Source: AP-15 sp035503615
GTDB taxonomy: Bacteria > Pseudomonadota > Alphaproteobacteria > ATCC43930 > CGMCC-115725
Assembly: GCA_035503615.1 (NCBI GenBank)
Contig: DATJTI010000060.1
Coordinates: 1 to 64,000 of the forward strand
Reading direction: 5' to 3'
DNA: 64,000 nt
The notes under the pieces were generated by a model, which saw only the letters and a list, made by a program, of their open reading frames with translations, searched no databases and was not told where the DNA came from. Positions 1-7,606 of the stretch are shown here, one piece after another (within the stretch, counting starts at the first letter, position 1; every line of letters starts with the position of its first letter). The translations under genes and the position numbers were made by a program.

Positions 1-142
1 CCCCCGCCGCCGAAAGCCATGCCAACCGCTCATCGCTGTCGAAAAATCCCGGCTGTCCCGCCATCGCCGATCCCCCGTGCCCCCCGACCGCACGGAATCA
101 GCGATCAGCCACGATTGCCACCGGTTTTTCGAGGTGTCCAAT

Positions 143-229
143 CGTCATGGCCGGGCTTGACCCGGCCATCCACGTGGAGCAGCGCCGTCCCGGTTTTCGT
201 GGATGCCCGGATCAAGTCCGGGCATGACG
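143..229. repeat. Long inverted repeat (REP/BIME-like)
   Basis: Two 32-base arms (143-174 and 198-229) are near-perfect inverted copies of each other, and each arm is itself a GGGC-type palindrome containing cgtcatggccgggcttga or its counterpart. Such GTCATGGCCGGGCTTGACCC palindromes are widespread intergenic repeats in alphaproteobacteria. It sits just beyond the 3' end of the methyltransferase gene, so it may fold in the RNA and act as an end-of-gene structure. I see no gene in 1-271 apart from this element. Confidence 0.75.
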
Positions 230-271
230 ACAAAGTGGCTGGCGTCGCAACGTCCAAGTGGGTCGGGATAG

Positions 272-3037
272 TCATGCCGCCGTCTTCCGGCCCGTGCCCT
301 TGCGAGGCTTCTCCTTGTTGCGGACCATCTTGGCGTACATCTCGAACAGCTTTTCCAGCCGCTCGGTGTCGTTGCGGAAGCGGCGGCCGATATAGATGCG
401 CTCCAGCACCTCGTCGTTGCGCTCGTGCGCCTCGCGGAGGTCGGCCGGCATCTTGTCGGGGTCGTAAAGCTCGGCGATCGTCGCCGGGAAGTGCGTCTCG
501 CGCGCGAGCAGGATGTCCTGGGCGCAACGGGTCAGGTCGGCCTTGTGATTGTCGGTAAGCGTGGGGACCGGGAAGGTGTTCCAGCCGAGGGTGTTCGAGT
601 AGCGAATGCGCGTCTCAAGCTTTCCGCATACGGTGATCGTCCAAACGAGGTGAAGCCGCGATGTGGCGATCGCCAAACATGAGAGTTCGGTGTCGTACAG
701 TGCGAAGGCGGTATTCGGGAAAACAACATCGGCACATTCAAGTGTCACCGGTAGGTGCGGTCTCGACTCGGAAGAGACATTCGGAATGGCTATCGTCCAC
801 TCTTTGCATGTGTGCATTTCTCGAAACTGATGAGGCCGTTCAGCCATCTTAATAGCGGCCGCATCTGGCGAGGCCAGGCGACTTTCCCGAACTGCCTCAA
901 TCCTTTGCCTTACGTCATCAATCAACGCATCTTCTGGAATGTCCGGCTGTGGGAACCAGAGGCACCACCTCTGTGTACCCCTTACTAGTTCGGCCCCTCC
1001 CTTAAACGTCCTGACGCAGTTTCGAGGCAGCCCGCCTTCTGCTAACTTCGCTCGACCCATCTCGTCGAGCAGCAACCCATCGGACAAGCCATAGTAGTTG
1101 CCTTTGAGCATCTGGGGAAGAGAAGACAGTGGCCGGGCAGACCGCTCCACGAATACATTCTTTCCCGGAACAAGATATGGATTGATTTGTGCGACTTCCT
1201 GCTTGATGTCTTCCTCGAAGAGGTAACAAGCACCTTGGGTAGCGCGCGAGCATCCAATCACGACAACCGTGACAGTTGCATTCTCGCTAGCCAAATTTCT
1301 CCAGCGGAAGGATCGGATCGCAAAATCGATTCGCGATCCGTCTGCCAGGAATGGCTTCCAAAAATAAGATATATTTTGACCTTGGGAAATGGAATTTGTG
1401 CTTACAAATGCGAATTTTGTTAGGGTTTCTAAGCTGTACCTCGCAGCCTTCCAAAACCATCCACATATATAGTCGAAAGATTTCCAATTCAGATTTGTGC
1501 TCAAGAAGGACTGCCGAATGTCGTCTTTCTGGTCCTTCGTTTGGTCTGCGTTACCCTTATACGGCGGGTTCCCACAGATATACGTCTCCCCTCCCGCGTT
1601 CTCGAAATCGATCTGCGGCTGATCGAGCGGGGTGGGAAACAGGTCGTCGGCGTGGTGCTTGACGCCGGTTCCGGTCGGCGGGCAGATGCTGAGCCAATCG
1701 AGCCGCAGCGCGTTGCCGCAGGTGATCCAGTTCTCGGCGTCGAGCGGCAGGAACTCGGCCAGCGCGTCCTTCTGGCCGCGATAAAGCACATCGCACTGGA
1801 ACTCGGCGATGATCAGCGCGAGGCGCGCGATCTCGGCCGGGAAGTCGCGCAATTCGATGCCGCGGAAGTTCGTCCGCGGAATCTCGGATTTGCGCCCGTT
1901 CTCTCGCCGCCTTTTGTTGATCTCGGCCTCGATAGCCCGCATTTCCTTGTAGGCGATGACCAGGAAATTGCCGGAGCCGCAGGCCGGATCGAACACGCGG
2001 ATGCGCGCCAGCCGCCGGCGCAGGTTCAGCAGCATGCGCGGGTTGTCGCCCGTCTCGTCGAGCCGCGCCCGCAGCTCGTCGAGAAACAGCGGGTTCAGCA
2101 CCTTCAGGATGTTCGGCACGCTGGTGTAGTGCAGGCCGAGCGCGCCGCGCTCCTCGTCTTCCGCGACGGCCTGGATCATCGACCCGAAGATGTCCGGGTT
2201 GATCTTCGTCCAGTCGAGATTGCCGATATGGAGGAGATAGGAGCGCGCGATCCGGCTGAAGCGCGGCACGTCCAGGCTGCCCGAGAAAAGACCGCCATTC
2301 ACGTAAGGAAACACGTCGGCCCAAGGACGCAGTTTCGCGGCGCCGCGATCCTTGATCGGCGTGTTCATCGCCCGGAACAGAGTGCCGATCACCTCATGGG
2401 TGTTGGACGAGTCACGCGCGCTCATCTGCTCGATCGTGGCGGTGAACAGGCCGGTGCCGTTGAAGATGTCGGTGTCCTCGGCGAAGAAGCAGAAGATCAG
2501 CCGCGCCATGAAATGGTTCATGTCGTGGCGGCGATTCACCGTTCCCCATTCGGGATTGTCCTTCAGCAGCTCGACATAGAGCCGGTTCAGCCGGCTGGTG
2601 GCCCGGATGTCGAAGGCGTTTTCGCTGATCTGTCGGACGGTCGTGATGCCTGCCAGCGGCAGGAAGAAGCCGAAACGGTTCGGGAAATCGGTATAGGCGC
2701 AGGCGATCGGCGGCGCGTCGGAAACGAGGTCTTCGGCCTCGAGCCATTCGCCGTCCGTCGCCAGGATGAATTTCGCCTTGGCCCTGGCCGTCGCCGGACT
2801 CGCCTTCAGCGCCGCGAGCGTCTTCGTCACCTCGGCTGGTGCGGCGACGGCGATGTGGATGTTGTTGGTCTGAAGGACGCCGCCCAAATCGGAGCGGTTC
2901 GATTCGCCTTTGCGCAGACGCCGCAGCGTCGTTTCCTTGTTGCCGAAGGCTTGCAGAAAAGCGAACGGAAACTCACCGGCGTCGAACGGCTGCGCGGCGA
3001 GCGCCGATATCGCCTCCTCGATCTCAACGGCGTTCAT
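272..3037 (-). CDS. MmeI/YeeA-type class I DNA methyltransferase
   Basis: A 921-residue SAM-dependent DNA (adenine-N6 type) methyltransferase. The SAM-binding motif FDPACGSGNF lies near residue 350 and the catalytic NPPY motif (GNPPYKG) near residue 492. The helical segment RLIFCFFAEDTDIF near residue 180 is typical of the MmeI/YeeA family. Residues after about 500 form the presumed target-recognition region, followed by the conserved helical C terminus ending near residue 910. The gene looks full length. No nuclease domain can be seen with confidence, so it may be a modification-only enzyme, the methylase of a broken restriction or defence system, or a single-chain type IIL-like enzyme. It begins inside the 3' end of a decayed DUF499 gene, with which it would once have formed an operon. 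The DNA from about 560 to 1545 is visibly AT-richer than the rest of the gene. Confidence 0.85.
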   Translation of the reverse strand: MNAVEIEEAISALAAQPFDAGEFPFAFLQAFGNKETTLRRLRKGESNRSDLGGVLQTNNIHIAVAAPAEVTKTLAALKASPATARAKAKFILATDGEWLEAEDLVSDAPPIACAYTDFPNRFGFFLPLAGITTVRQISENAFDIRATSRLNRLYVELLKDNPEWGTVNRRHDMNHFMARLIFCFFAEDTDIFNGTGLFTATIEQMSARDSSNTHEVIGTLFRAMNTPIKDRGAAKLRPWADVFPYVNGGLFSGSLDVPRFSRIARSYLLHIGNLDWTKINPDIFGSMIQAVAEDEERGALGLHYTSVPNILKVLNPLFLDELRARLDETGDNPRMLLNLRRRLARIRVFDPACGSGNFLVIAYKEMRAIEAEINKRRRENGRKSEIPRTNFRGIELRDFPAEIARLALIIAEFQCDVLYRGQKDALAEFLPLDAENWITCGNALRLDWLSICPPTGTGVKHHADDLFPTPLDQPQIDFENAGGETYICGNPPYKGNADQTKDQKDDIRQSFLSTNLNWKSFDYICGWFWKAARYSLETLTKFAFVSTNSISQGQNISYFWKPFLADGSRIDFAIRSFRWRNLASENATVTVVVIGCSRATQGACYLFEEDIKQEVAQINPYLVPGKNVFVERSARPLSSLPQMLKGNYYGLSDGLLLDEMGRAKLAEGGLPRNCVRTFKGGAELVRGTQRWCLWFPQPDIPEDALIDDVRQRIEAVRESRLASPDAAAIKMAERPHQFREMHTCKEWTIAIPNVSSESRPHLPVTLECADVVFPNTAFALYDTELSCLAIATSRLHLVWTITVCGKLETRIRYSNTLGWNTFPVPTLTDNHKADLTRCAQDILLARETHFPATIAELYDPDKMPADLREAHERNDEVLERIYIGRRFRNDTERLEKLFEMYAKMVRNKEKPRKGTGRKTAA

Positions 3038-3534
3038 ACGTATCTCGGACAGCCGCCGAGGGCCGTCAATACGCTGACGCCATTACGCCGAAAGGCAAAC
3101 TCCACGGCGAGGCTGCAAGCCTCCGGCCCGCCGCGATCTCCGAGAATCGGATATCTGCACCCTCGGCATCGACGCCGACAACACGAGCCGTAGCGGTCCG
3201 ACGCCAGCAGATGCGCCCCCATGCTCGAGACGGGAACCTTCTCGGAGGGATACCATACCGCCATGAGCGCATGCGTCTTGCCTCCTCCGAAACCGGTCGA
3301 TAGCCGGAAAAACCGACCCGCCTCGGCCGGATGCGGGAGTGGAGCGAAAACCCGCCGGCATAGGCTGCGGAGGGCATCCTTCGGGAAGGTGTTACGAAAG
3401 AACAGGCCAGGCTCGCAATAAACCGCCTGCGCCTCGTCGCGGATCAATCGACCGAAATTGGCCGCGAACAGCGCATCGTTCAATTCGCCTTTGAGCACCT
3501 CGCTTCGCGGTGTGCATTCGGTCTTATGAGCCAT
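3034..3534 (-). pseudogene. DUF499 ATPase, frameshifted N-terminal remnant
   Basis: The first about 95 residues match the start of DUF499 AAA-type ATPases: CTPRSEVLKGELNDALF, then EPGLFFRNTFP, then a P-loop in TGFGGGKTHALMA. After about position 3200 the family-like sequence ARVVGVDAEGADIRF continues in another frame, and it returns to the first frame near 3130 with RNGVSVLTALGG. Full-length members are roughly 1000 residues; here the match stops where the methyltransferase gene starts, so about 80% of the protein is missing. DUF499 proteins are commonly encoded with DNA methyltransferases in modification and anti-phage loci. The open frame reads to 166 residues but is almost certainly not functional. 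Confidence 0.75.
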
Positions 3535-3734
3535 GGCGACCCGTCCCCCTTCACAGGTTGGCGTATTCTTATCCCCATCGGTTGACGAGTCGTATCGACG
3601 ATTTTTGCCGAGAGATCGAGAGTACCTTGGCCCGTAGCGCGGCGCGGTGCTGTACGAAAGTAGCAGCGTTAAATAACGGATCGGGGACGGCTCCTGGTAT
3701 CAGGTTTCTTCCGCATTGGTGGTAACATTGCGCC

Positions 3735-4166
3735 ATGTCAGATGCGTTGAGCACAGCAAAGCGTGAGCGGCTTGGGCATATGCCTGCCAGTCTTGCGCCC
3801 TATGCTTTCAAGCCCGGATTGTCGGGCAATCCCGGCGGCAAGGGCGGCGCTTTCTACGAGGCGCAGAAAATTTGCCGCGATGCATCGCCGCAAGCGGCCC
3901 GCGTGCTCATCGAGCTGCTGGGCTCGCCCGATGACCGAGTGCGATTGATGGCGGCGCGAGAGATCAGCGAAAGGGCGTGGGGCCGGCCAAAGGATTACGA
4001 CCCGGCACGCGACGTTCCCGAGCGCCGGGCATTCGATCCGCGGCAATACTCGGCGCAAGAGCTGGTGCTGATCGAGCAGGCGTTGCTGCTGATGGTGCGG
4101 CCTAAGAGGGCGGTGCCGGACGAGCCGGAAATCATCGCCCCAACTGGCGCGGGCGACGATGTTTAA
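3735..4166 (+). CDS. DUF5681-like, phage small-terminase-type protein
   Basis: A 143-residue protein with an N-terminal basic motif FKPGLSGNPGGKGG near residues 25-38. This motif is characteristic of DUF5681-like proteins found in prophages and islands beside terminase genes. The middle part is helical (ARVLIELLGSPDDRVRLMAA) and resembles the DNA-binding or small-terminase-like portion of such proteins. No large terminase or other phage structural gene is nearby, so it appears to be an isolated leftover of a mobile element. It is divergent from the DUF499 remnant, with about 200 bases between them. Family assignment rests on the motif; the function is inferred. Confidence 0.6.
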   Translation: MSDALSTAKRERLGHMPASLAPYAFKPGLSGNPGGKGGAFYEAQKICRDASPQAARVLIELLGSPDDRVRLMAAREISERAWGRPKDYDPARDVPERRAFDPRQYSAQELVLIEQALLLMVRPKRAVPDEPEIIAPTGAGDDV

Positions 4167-4211
4167 GCATTTCGCAATACGTCTTGTGCAACAGTCCACG
4201 CTACTTAAGGC

Positions 4212-4415
4212 GTGAAAATCGGGCCTGGGGCAACTGCTCCGACAAGCCATGCGCGCGAACGCGAGCAGCAGCAGGCGTGGGTCTGGGATCTATGGTTCGA
4301 TTGCCTGAGCGAGCGCGAGATCGAAGCCGAGACCGGCATCCACCAGACAGCGGTAGCCGAATCGACTAAGGAAAAGCGCACGTGTGCGGATTTCCTTAAC
4401 CCACCCAAGAGCTAG
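4212..4415 (+). pseudogene. HTH-containing fragment of a ParB/DNA-methylase-like phage gene
   Basis: A 67-residue open frame starting at GTG contains a helix-turn-helix-like stretch, DCLSEREIEAETGIHQTAVA, and then KRTCADFLNPPKS. In phage and plasmid ParB-like or DNA-methylase proteins a similar segment continues as PPxSRQHFDVW. Here a TAG follows PPKS, and the next bases in the same frame still read QHFDV before another stop at about 4433. That pattern indicates a nonsense-mutated remnant of a longer gene. There is no recognisable N-terminal or C-terminal domain left. The alternative is a genuine small HTH protein. Confidence 0.45.
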
Positions 4416-4507
4416 CAGCATTTCGACGTGTGATCATTTGCCGATCGGGCGAAAGTGCCTTTTTTGGTTTCAACTGCCGCCGCAGGCATGCAGAATCCGT
4501 TGCTTCT

Positions 4508-5734
4508 TTACCGAGCCCGGCCGATCGCCACGACGCGGCGGTTGTCGTTGCCCGCCGGGGTGGCGCAATACCGCCCCCAAGCTTCGGCCAGCTGACGCCG
4601 CTTGTCGAACAGATCGCGGCGGCGGTAAGCGGCCTCAACCTTGTCGCCGACTGCATGGGCCAGCGCCATCTCGCGAACCTCGGCCGGAAATGCGGTCTGC
4701 TCGGCGCACCAGTCGGAAAAGGCCGAGCGAAATCCATGGACGGTCAGGTCGGGCCGCTTCATGCGCCGCAACAGCATCAGCATCGACATGTTGCTGAGCG
4801 GTCGGGCGCCGCTCGCACCGGGGAAAACGAATTGCCCCAGCCGCACCGTGGCCATCTTCTCAACGATCGCTAGCGCCGCGTCCGACAATGGTACGCGATG
4901 TTCCTTGCCGGCCTTCATGCGGTTGCCGGGGATCGTCCACAGCCGCGCGTCAAGGCCGATTTCCGACCACTGGGCGCCGATCACTTCGCCGGTGCGCGCC
5001 GCGGTCAGGATCGCAAATTCGAGCGCCCGCGCCGCAACGCCCTCTTGCTCGCGCAGCTCGGCCAGGAACGCCGTTGTCTTGGCATAGGGCAGGGCCGCAT
5101 GATGCTTAACGCGGGCCACCTTAGACCGCTCCGGCAGCAGGTTTTCGAGATGGCCGCGCCACCGCGCCGGGTTCTCGCCTTGCCGGTAGCCGCGCGCCGT
5201 CGCCCAATCGAGCACCGACTCGATGCGGCCGCGCACCCGGTTCGCGGTTTCGGGCTTTGTCGTCCAAATCGGCTCGATAGCCTTGGTGACAAGCCCCGTG
5301 TCGATCGCCGCCACGGGCAACGCGCCAAAGGTCGGATAGACGTAGGTTCCGAGAGTCGCGGGCCACTGGGCCGCGTGCTTCGGGTTGCGCCAGCCGGCCT
5401 GGTTGGCGGCGATGTAGGCTTCGGCGCACGCCTTGAAGGTCATCGCCGTGGCGGCTTCGACCTTGGCCGCGAGCCGCTTCGCCCGGCGCGCCTCGATCGG
5501 GTCGGCGCCGCCCTTGACCTGCTTGCGCGTGTTGTCGCGCAGCTCGCGCGCCTCGGCCAGGGTTACATCGTCAAGCGAGCCTAGCCCCATATCGCGGGTC
5601 CGGCCGTCACGCTTCCATCGAAAAATCCAGCTCGCGGCGCCGCTGTCGATGACGTGCAGGTAGAGCCCGAGCCCATCGGCGTGCATGCCGGGCTTGGGCC
5701 TCTTGATGGAGGTTGCCGCCCTTATCGCGGGCAT
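4508..5734 (-). CDS. P4-type tyrosine recombinase (island integrase)
   Basis: A site-specific integrase of about 408 residues counted from the ATG at 5734; an ATG 33 codons upstream is also open. The N terminus is the DUF4102-type arm-binding domain (KPGMHADGLGLYLHV), followed by a SAM-like core-binding domain and the catalytic domain. Catalytic residues are visible as AARTGEV (Arg), HGFRSAF (His-x-x-Arg), the LAHAVG box and the Tyr in EAAYRRRDLF. P4-type integrases commonly insert at tRNA 3' ends. This gene lies about 190 bases beyond the 3' end of selC on the same strand, the classic arrangement for an island integrated at selC. It appears intact, so excision or relocation may still be possible. 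Confidence 0.93.
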   Translation of the reverse strand: MPAIRAATSIKRPKPGMHADGLGLYLHVIDSGAASWIFRWKRDGRTRDMGLGSLDDVTLAEARELRDNTRKQVKGGADPIEARRAKRLAAKVEAATAMTFKACAEAYIAANQAGWRNPKHAAQWPATLGTYVYPTFGALPVAAIDTGLVTKAIEPIWTTKPETANRVRGRIESVLDWATARGYRQGENPARWRGHLENLLPERSKVARVKHHAALPYAKTTAFLAELREQEGVAARALEFAILTAARTGEVIGAQWSEIGLDARLWTIPGNRMKAGKEHRVPLSDAALAIVEKMATVRLGQFVFPGASGARPLSNMSMLMLLRRMKRPDLTVHGFRSAFSDWCAEQTAFPAEVREMALAHAVGDKVEAAYRRRDLFDKRRQLAEAWGRYCATPAGNDNRRVVAIGRAR

Positions 5735-5923
5735 CGTCAGCCGGTCCTTCAATCGCCTCGCCACGGTCTCGCCTCGCCTCGGTCTTTCCTGCGCTTCATC
5801 CCATCCTATAAGGACGGTTCGTGGCGAATGCAAGCGAACGGTCGCGACGTGACCAAAGCGGCAATAGTCTCGAATACATGTGTGATTTTGGATGGTCGCG
5901 AATGGCCGCGAAGCACGGGAAAG

Positions 5924-6015
5924 CGGAAGAGGCAGGAGTCGAACCTACCGGGGACGCCTGCGCGCCCCCCAACGGTTTTGAAGACCGCGCGCCCCACCGG
6001 GAGCGATACTCTTCC
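5924..6015 (-). tRNA. selC: tRNA-Sec (anticodon TCA)
   Basis: Read on the minus strand the gene begins GGAAGAGTATCGCTCCCGG. It has the anticodon loop CTTCAAA (UCA), a long extra arm closed by GGGG/CCCC, a T arm with GGTTCGACTCC and an acceptor end CTCTTCC followed by discriminator G. No CCA is encoded. Length, the long variable arm and the anticodon together identify the selenocysteine tRNA, which decodes UGA in selenoprotein mRNAs. I saw no selA, selB or selD in the window. It is the apparent attachment site of the island to its left. Confidence 0.93.
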
Positions 6016-6148
6016 ACCGACACGTTTAGCGCCAATTTTTGGAAAACTCACGCGCTTTTGCCGCGCGCTTTTCCGCGACCCGACCAGGATGCCGGGAGCA
6101 TCGGCAGCATTGAGCGGTGCAAGGTTCGGTCAGGCACGGTTGCCGATC

Positions 6149-6178
6149 TTGCGGTCTGCTCATAAAAAAAGCTAAAAT
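6149..6178 (+). promoter_or_regulatory. Candidate sigma-70 promoter for the beta-helix gene
   Basis: A TTGCGG hexamer (6149-6154) is followed after 18 bases by TAAAAT (6173-6178) in an AT-rich stretch that contrasts with its high-GC surroundings. The ATG of the downstream gene is 30 bases further on, preceded by an AGGGTGA ribosome-binding site. This is a pattern match by eye. Confidence 0.4.
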
Positions 6179-6208
6179 ATTGCTGTTACGTTAACCTTAG
6201 GGTGATCC

Positions 6209-7579
6209 ATGCAACGGCAACGGGCAACACCTTTTCGATATCTCGTTTTTACCACGGCAAGCCTTGGCCTGGCGACCACGGCCGCGTCGGCAGCCAATCT
6301 ATGCGTCAACCCGAACTCGAGATCCGGCTGCTATTCGACGATCGGCGCCGCGGTCGGCGCAGCCAAACCCGGTGATACGATCAATGTCGCTCCCGGCCGC
6401 TATGCCGAGGATGTGCATATCGTGCAGCCGGTATCGCTGATCGGTGCCGGCGCCGGCTGGACCGTGATCAACGCCAAGGGGCTCGCGAACGGCATCTTTA
6501 TCGACGGCATCAACGGCGCCAGCAAGATCACGCCCGGCGGCAACACCCTGACCAATGTGACGGTCACCGGGTTTACCGTGCAGAACGCCAATTTCGAAGG
6601 GATCCTGGCGCTCAACGCCTCGAATGTGACGCTGTGGGCTAACCGCGTCCAAGGCAACGACCGGGCGCTCGACATCGCCAAGGGAGAATGTCCCGGCATT
6701 CCGGTGTTCGAGACCAATGAGGGGGATGATTGCGGCGAAGGGATCCACCTGTTGGGCACCGATCATTCGATCGTCGCCAACAATACCGTGCAAAACAATG
6801 CCGGCGGAATTCTGCTCAGCGACGACACCGGTCCGACCAATGCCAATGTGATCCAGCAGAACGAGGTACGTTACAACGTCTATGATTGCGGGATCACGAT
6901 GGCCTCGCATGCACCGGCCGCGGTCACCGGGTCGTCCTCACCGCTCGGCGTCTTTGACAACACCGTCGCCGATAATGAATCAGCCGATAACGGTATCAAG
7001 GTGCCAGGTTCGGGGGCCGGTGTCGGCTTGTTCGCGCCGGGTCCGTTCAATGCAAACTACGGCAATGTCGTCGTTGGCAACCGCCTGATCGATAATGGCG
7101 CCGGCGGCGTGGCCATGCACAATCATGTGCCCAACCCCAACATCATCCTCCGCGACAATATCGTTACCGGCAATTATATCGCCGGCAACGGCGCCGACCC
7201 TGATGTCGGCACCACCGGCCCGACCGGCATCAGCGTGCTGGGGACGACGGCGGTAAGCGGCATGCTGATCACGCTGAACCAGATCGAGAACGAGGCCGTC
7301 GATATCGCGGTCAAAAACGCGACGAGCGCGGCGGCGGGGGTGGTCGCCCATCTGAACAATCTGGTCGGGCGCAACGCCATCGGTCTCGACAATCTCGGCA
7401 CCGGCCCGGTCGATGCGTCACAGAATTACTGGGGCTGCGCCAATGGTCCCGGAGCGCGGCTGCAGTTCGGTCAAGGGCGGCAATGTCACGACCGCGCCAT
7501 TCCTGACCCGGCTGGTCCAATCCGCCGGAACCAATTAACAAAACAAGCACCCGGCCCCGGATACCGGCTGATGCAATGA
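6209..7579 (+). CDS. Secreted right-handed beta-helix (NosD/pectate-lyase fold) protein
   Basis: A signal peptide (about residues 1-28, ending ASAA) is followed by a DUF1565/NosD-like opening, GDTINVAPGRYAEDV. Successive parallel beta-helix coils rich in NxVxxN ladders (NRVQGNDRAL, NNTVQNNAGG, NRLIDNGAGG) run to about residue 400. The protein is probably extracellular or periplasmic and may bind or modify a polysaccharide; no catalytic residue is obvious. The 3' end looks frameshifted. From about 7459 the family-typical tail GCSSVKGGNVTTAPFLTR is encoded in the +1 frame and stops at 7536-7538, whereas the uninterrupted frame reads an unrelated tail to 7579. Either a one-base indel mutation or a sequencing error explains this. 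Confidence 0.8.
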   Translation: MQRQRATPFRYLVFTTASLGLATTAASAANLCVNPNSRSGCYSTIGAAVGAAKPGDTINVAPGRYAEDVHIVQPVSLIGAGAGWTVINAKGLANGIFIDGINGASKITPGGNTLTNVTVTGFTVQNANFEGILALNASNVTLWANRVQGNDRALDIAKGECPGIPVFETNEGDDCGEGIHLLGTDHSIVANNTVQNNAGGILLSDDTGPTNANVIQQNEVRYNVYDCGITMASHAPAAVTGSSSPLGVFDNTVADNESADNGIKVPGSGAGVGLFAPGPFNANYGNVVVGNRLIDNGAGGVAMHNHVPNPNIILRDNIVTGNYIAGNGADPDVGTTGPTGISVLGTTAVSGMLITLNQIENEAVDIAVKNATSAAAGVVAHLNNLVGRNAIGLDNLGTGPVDASQNYWGCANGPGARLQFGQGRQCHDRAIPDPAGPIRRNQLTKQAPGPGYRLMQ

Positions 7580-7594
7580 TCGGCCGGTACCCGG
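7557..7594. terminator. Inverted repeat between convergent genes
   Basis: The 12-base arms ccggataccggc (7557-7568) and gccggtacccgg (7583-7594) pair with one mismatch around a 14-base loop. The element lies between the ends of two convergent genes, the usual place for a bidirectional terminator. There is no T tract. Confidence 0.45.
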
Positions 7595-7606
7595 CGGCAG
7601 GCGGGC

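Noticed and set aside
1541..3193. 550-codon open frame on the plus strand opposite the methyltransferase
   Set aside because: It is an antisense shadow in high-GC DNA, rich in Arg and Gly without motifs; the minus-strand methyltransferase has clear SAM and NPPY motifs.
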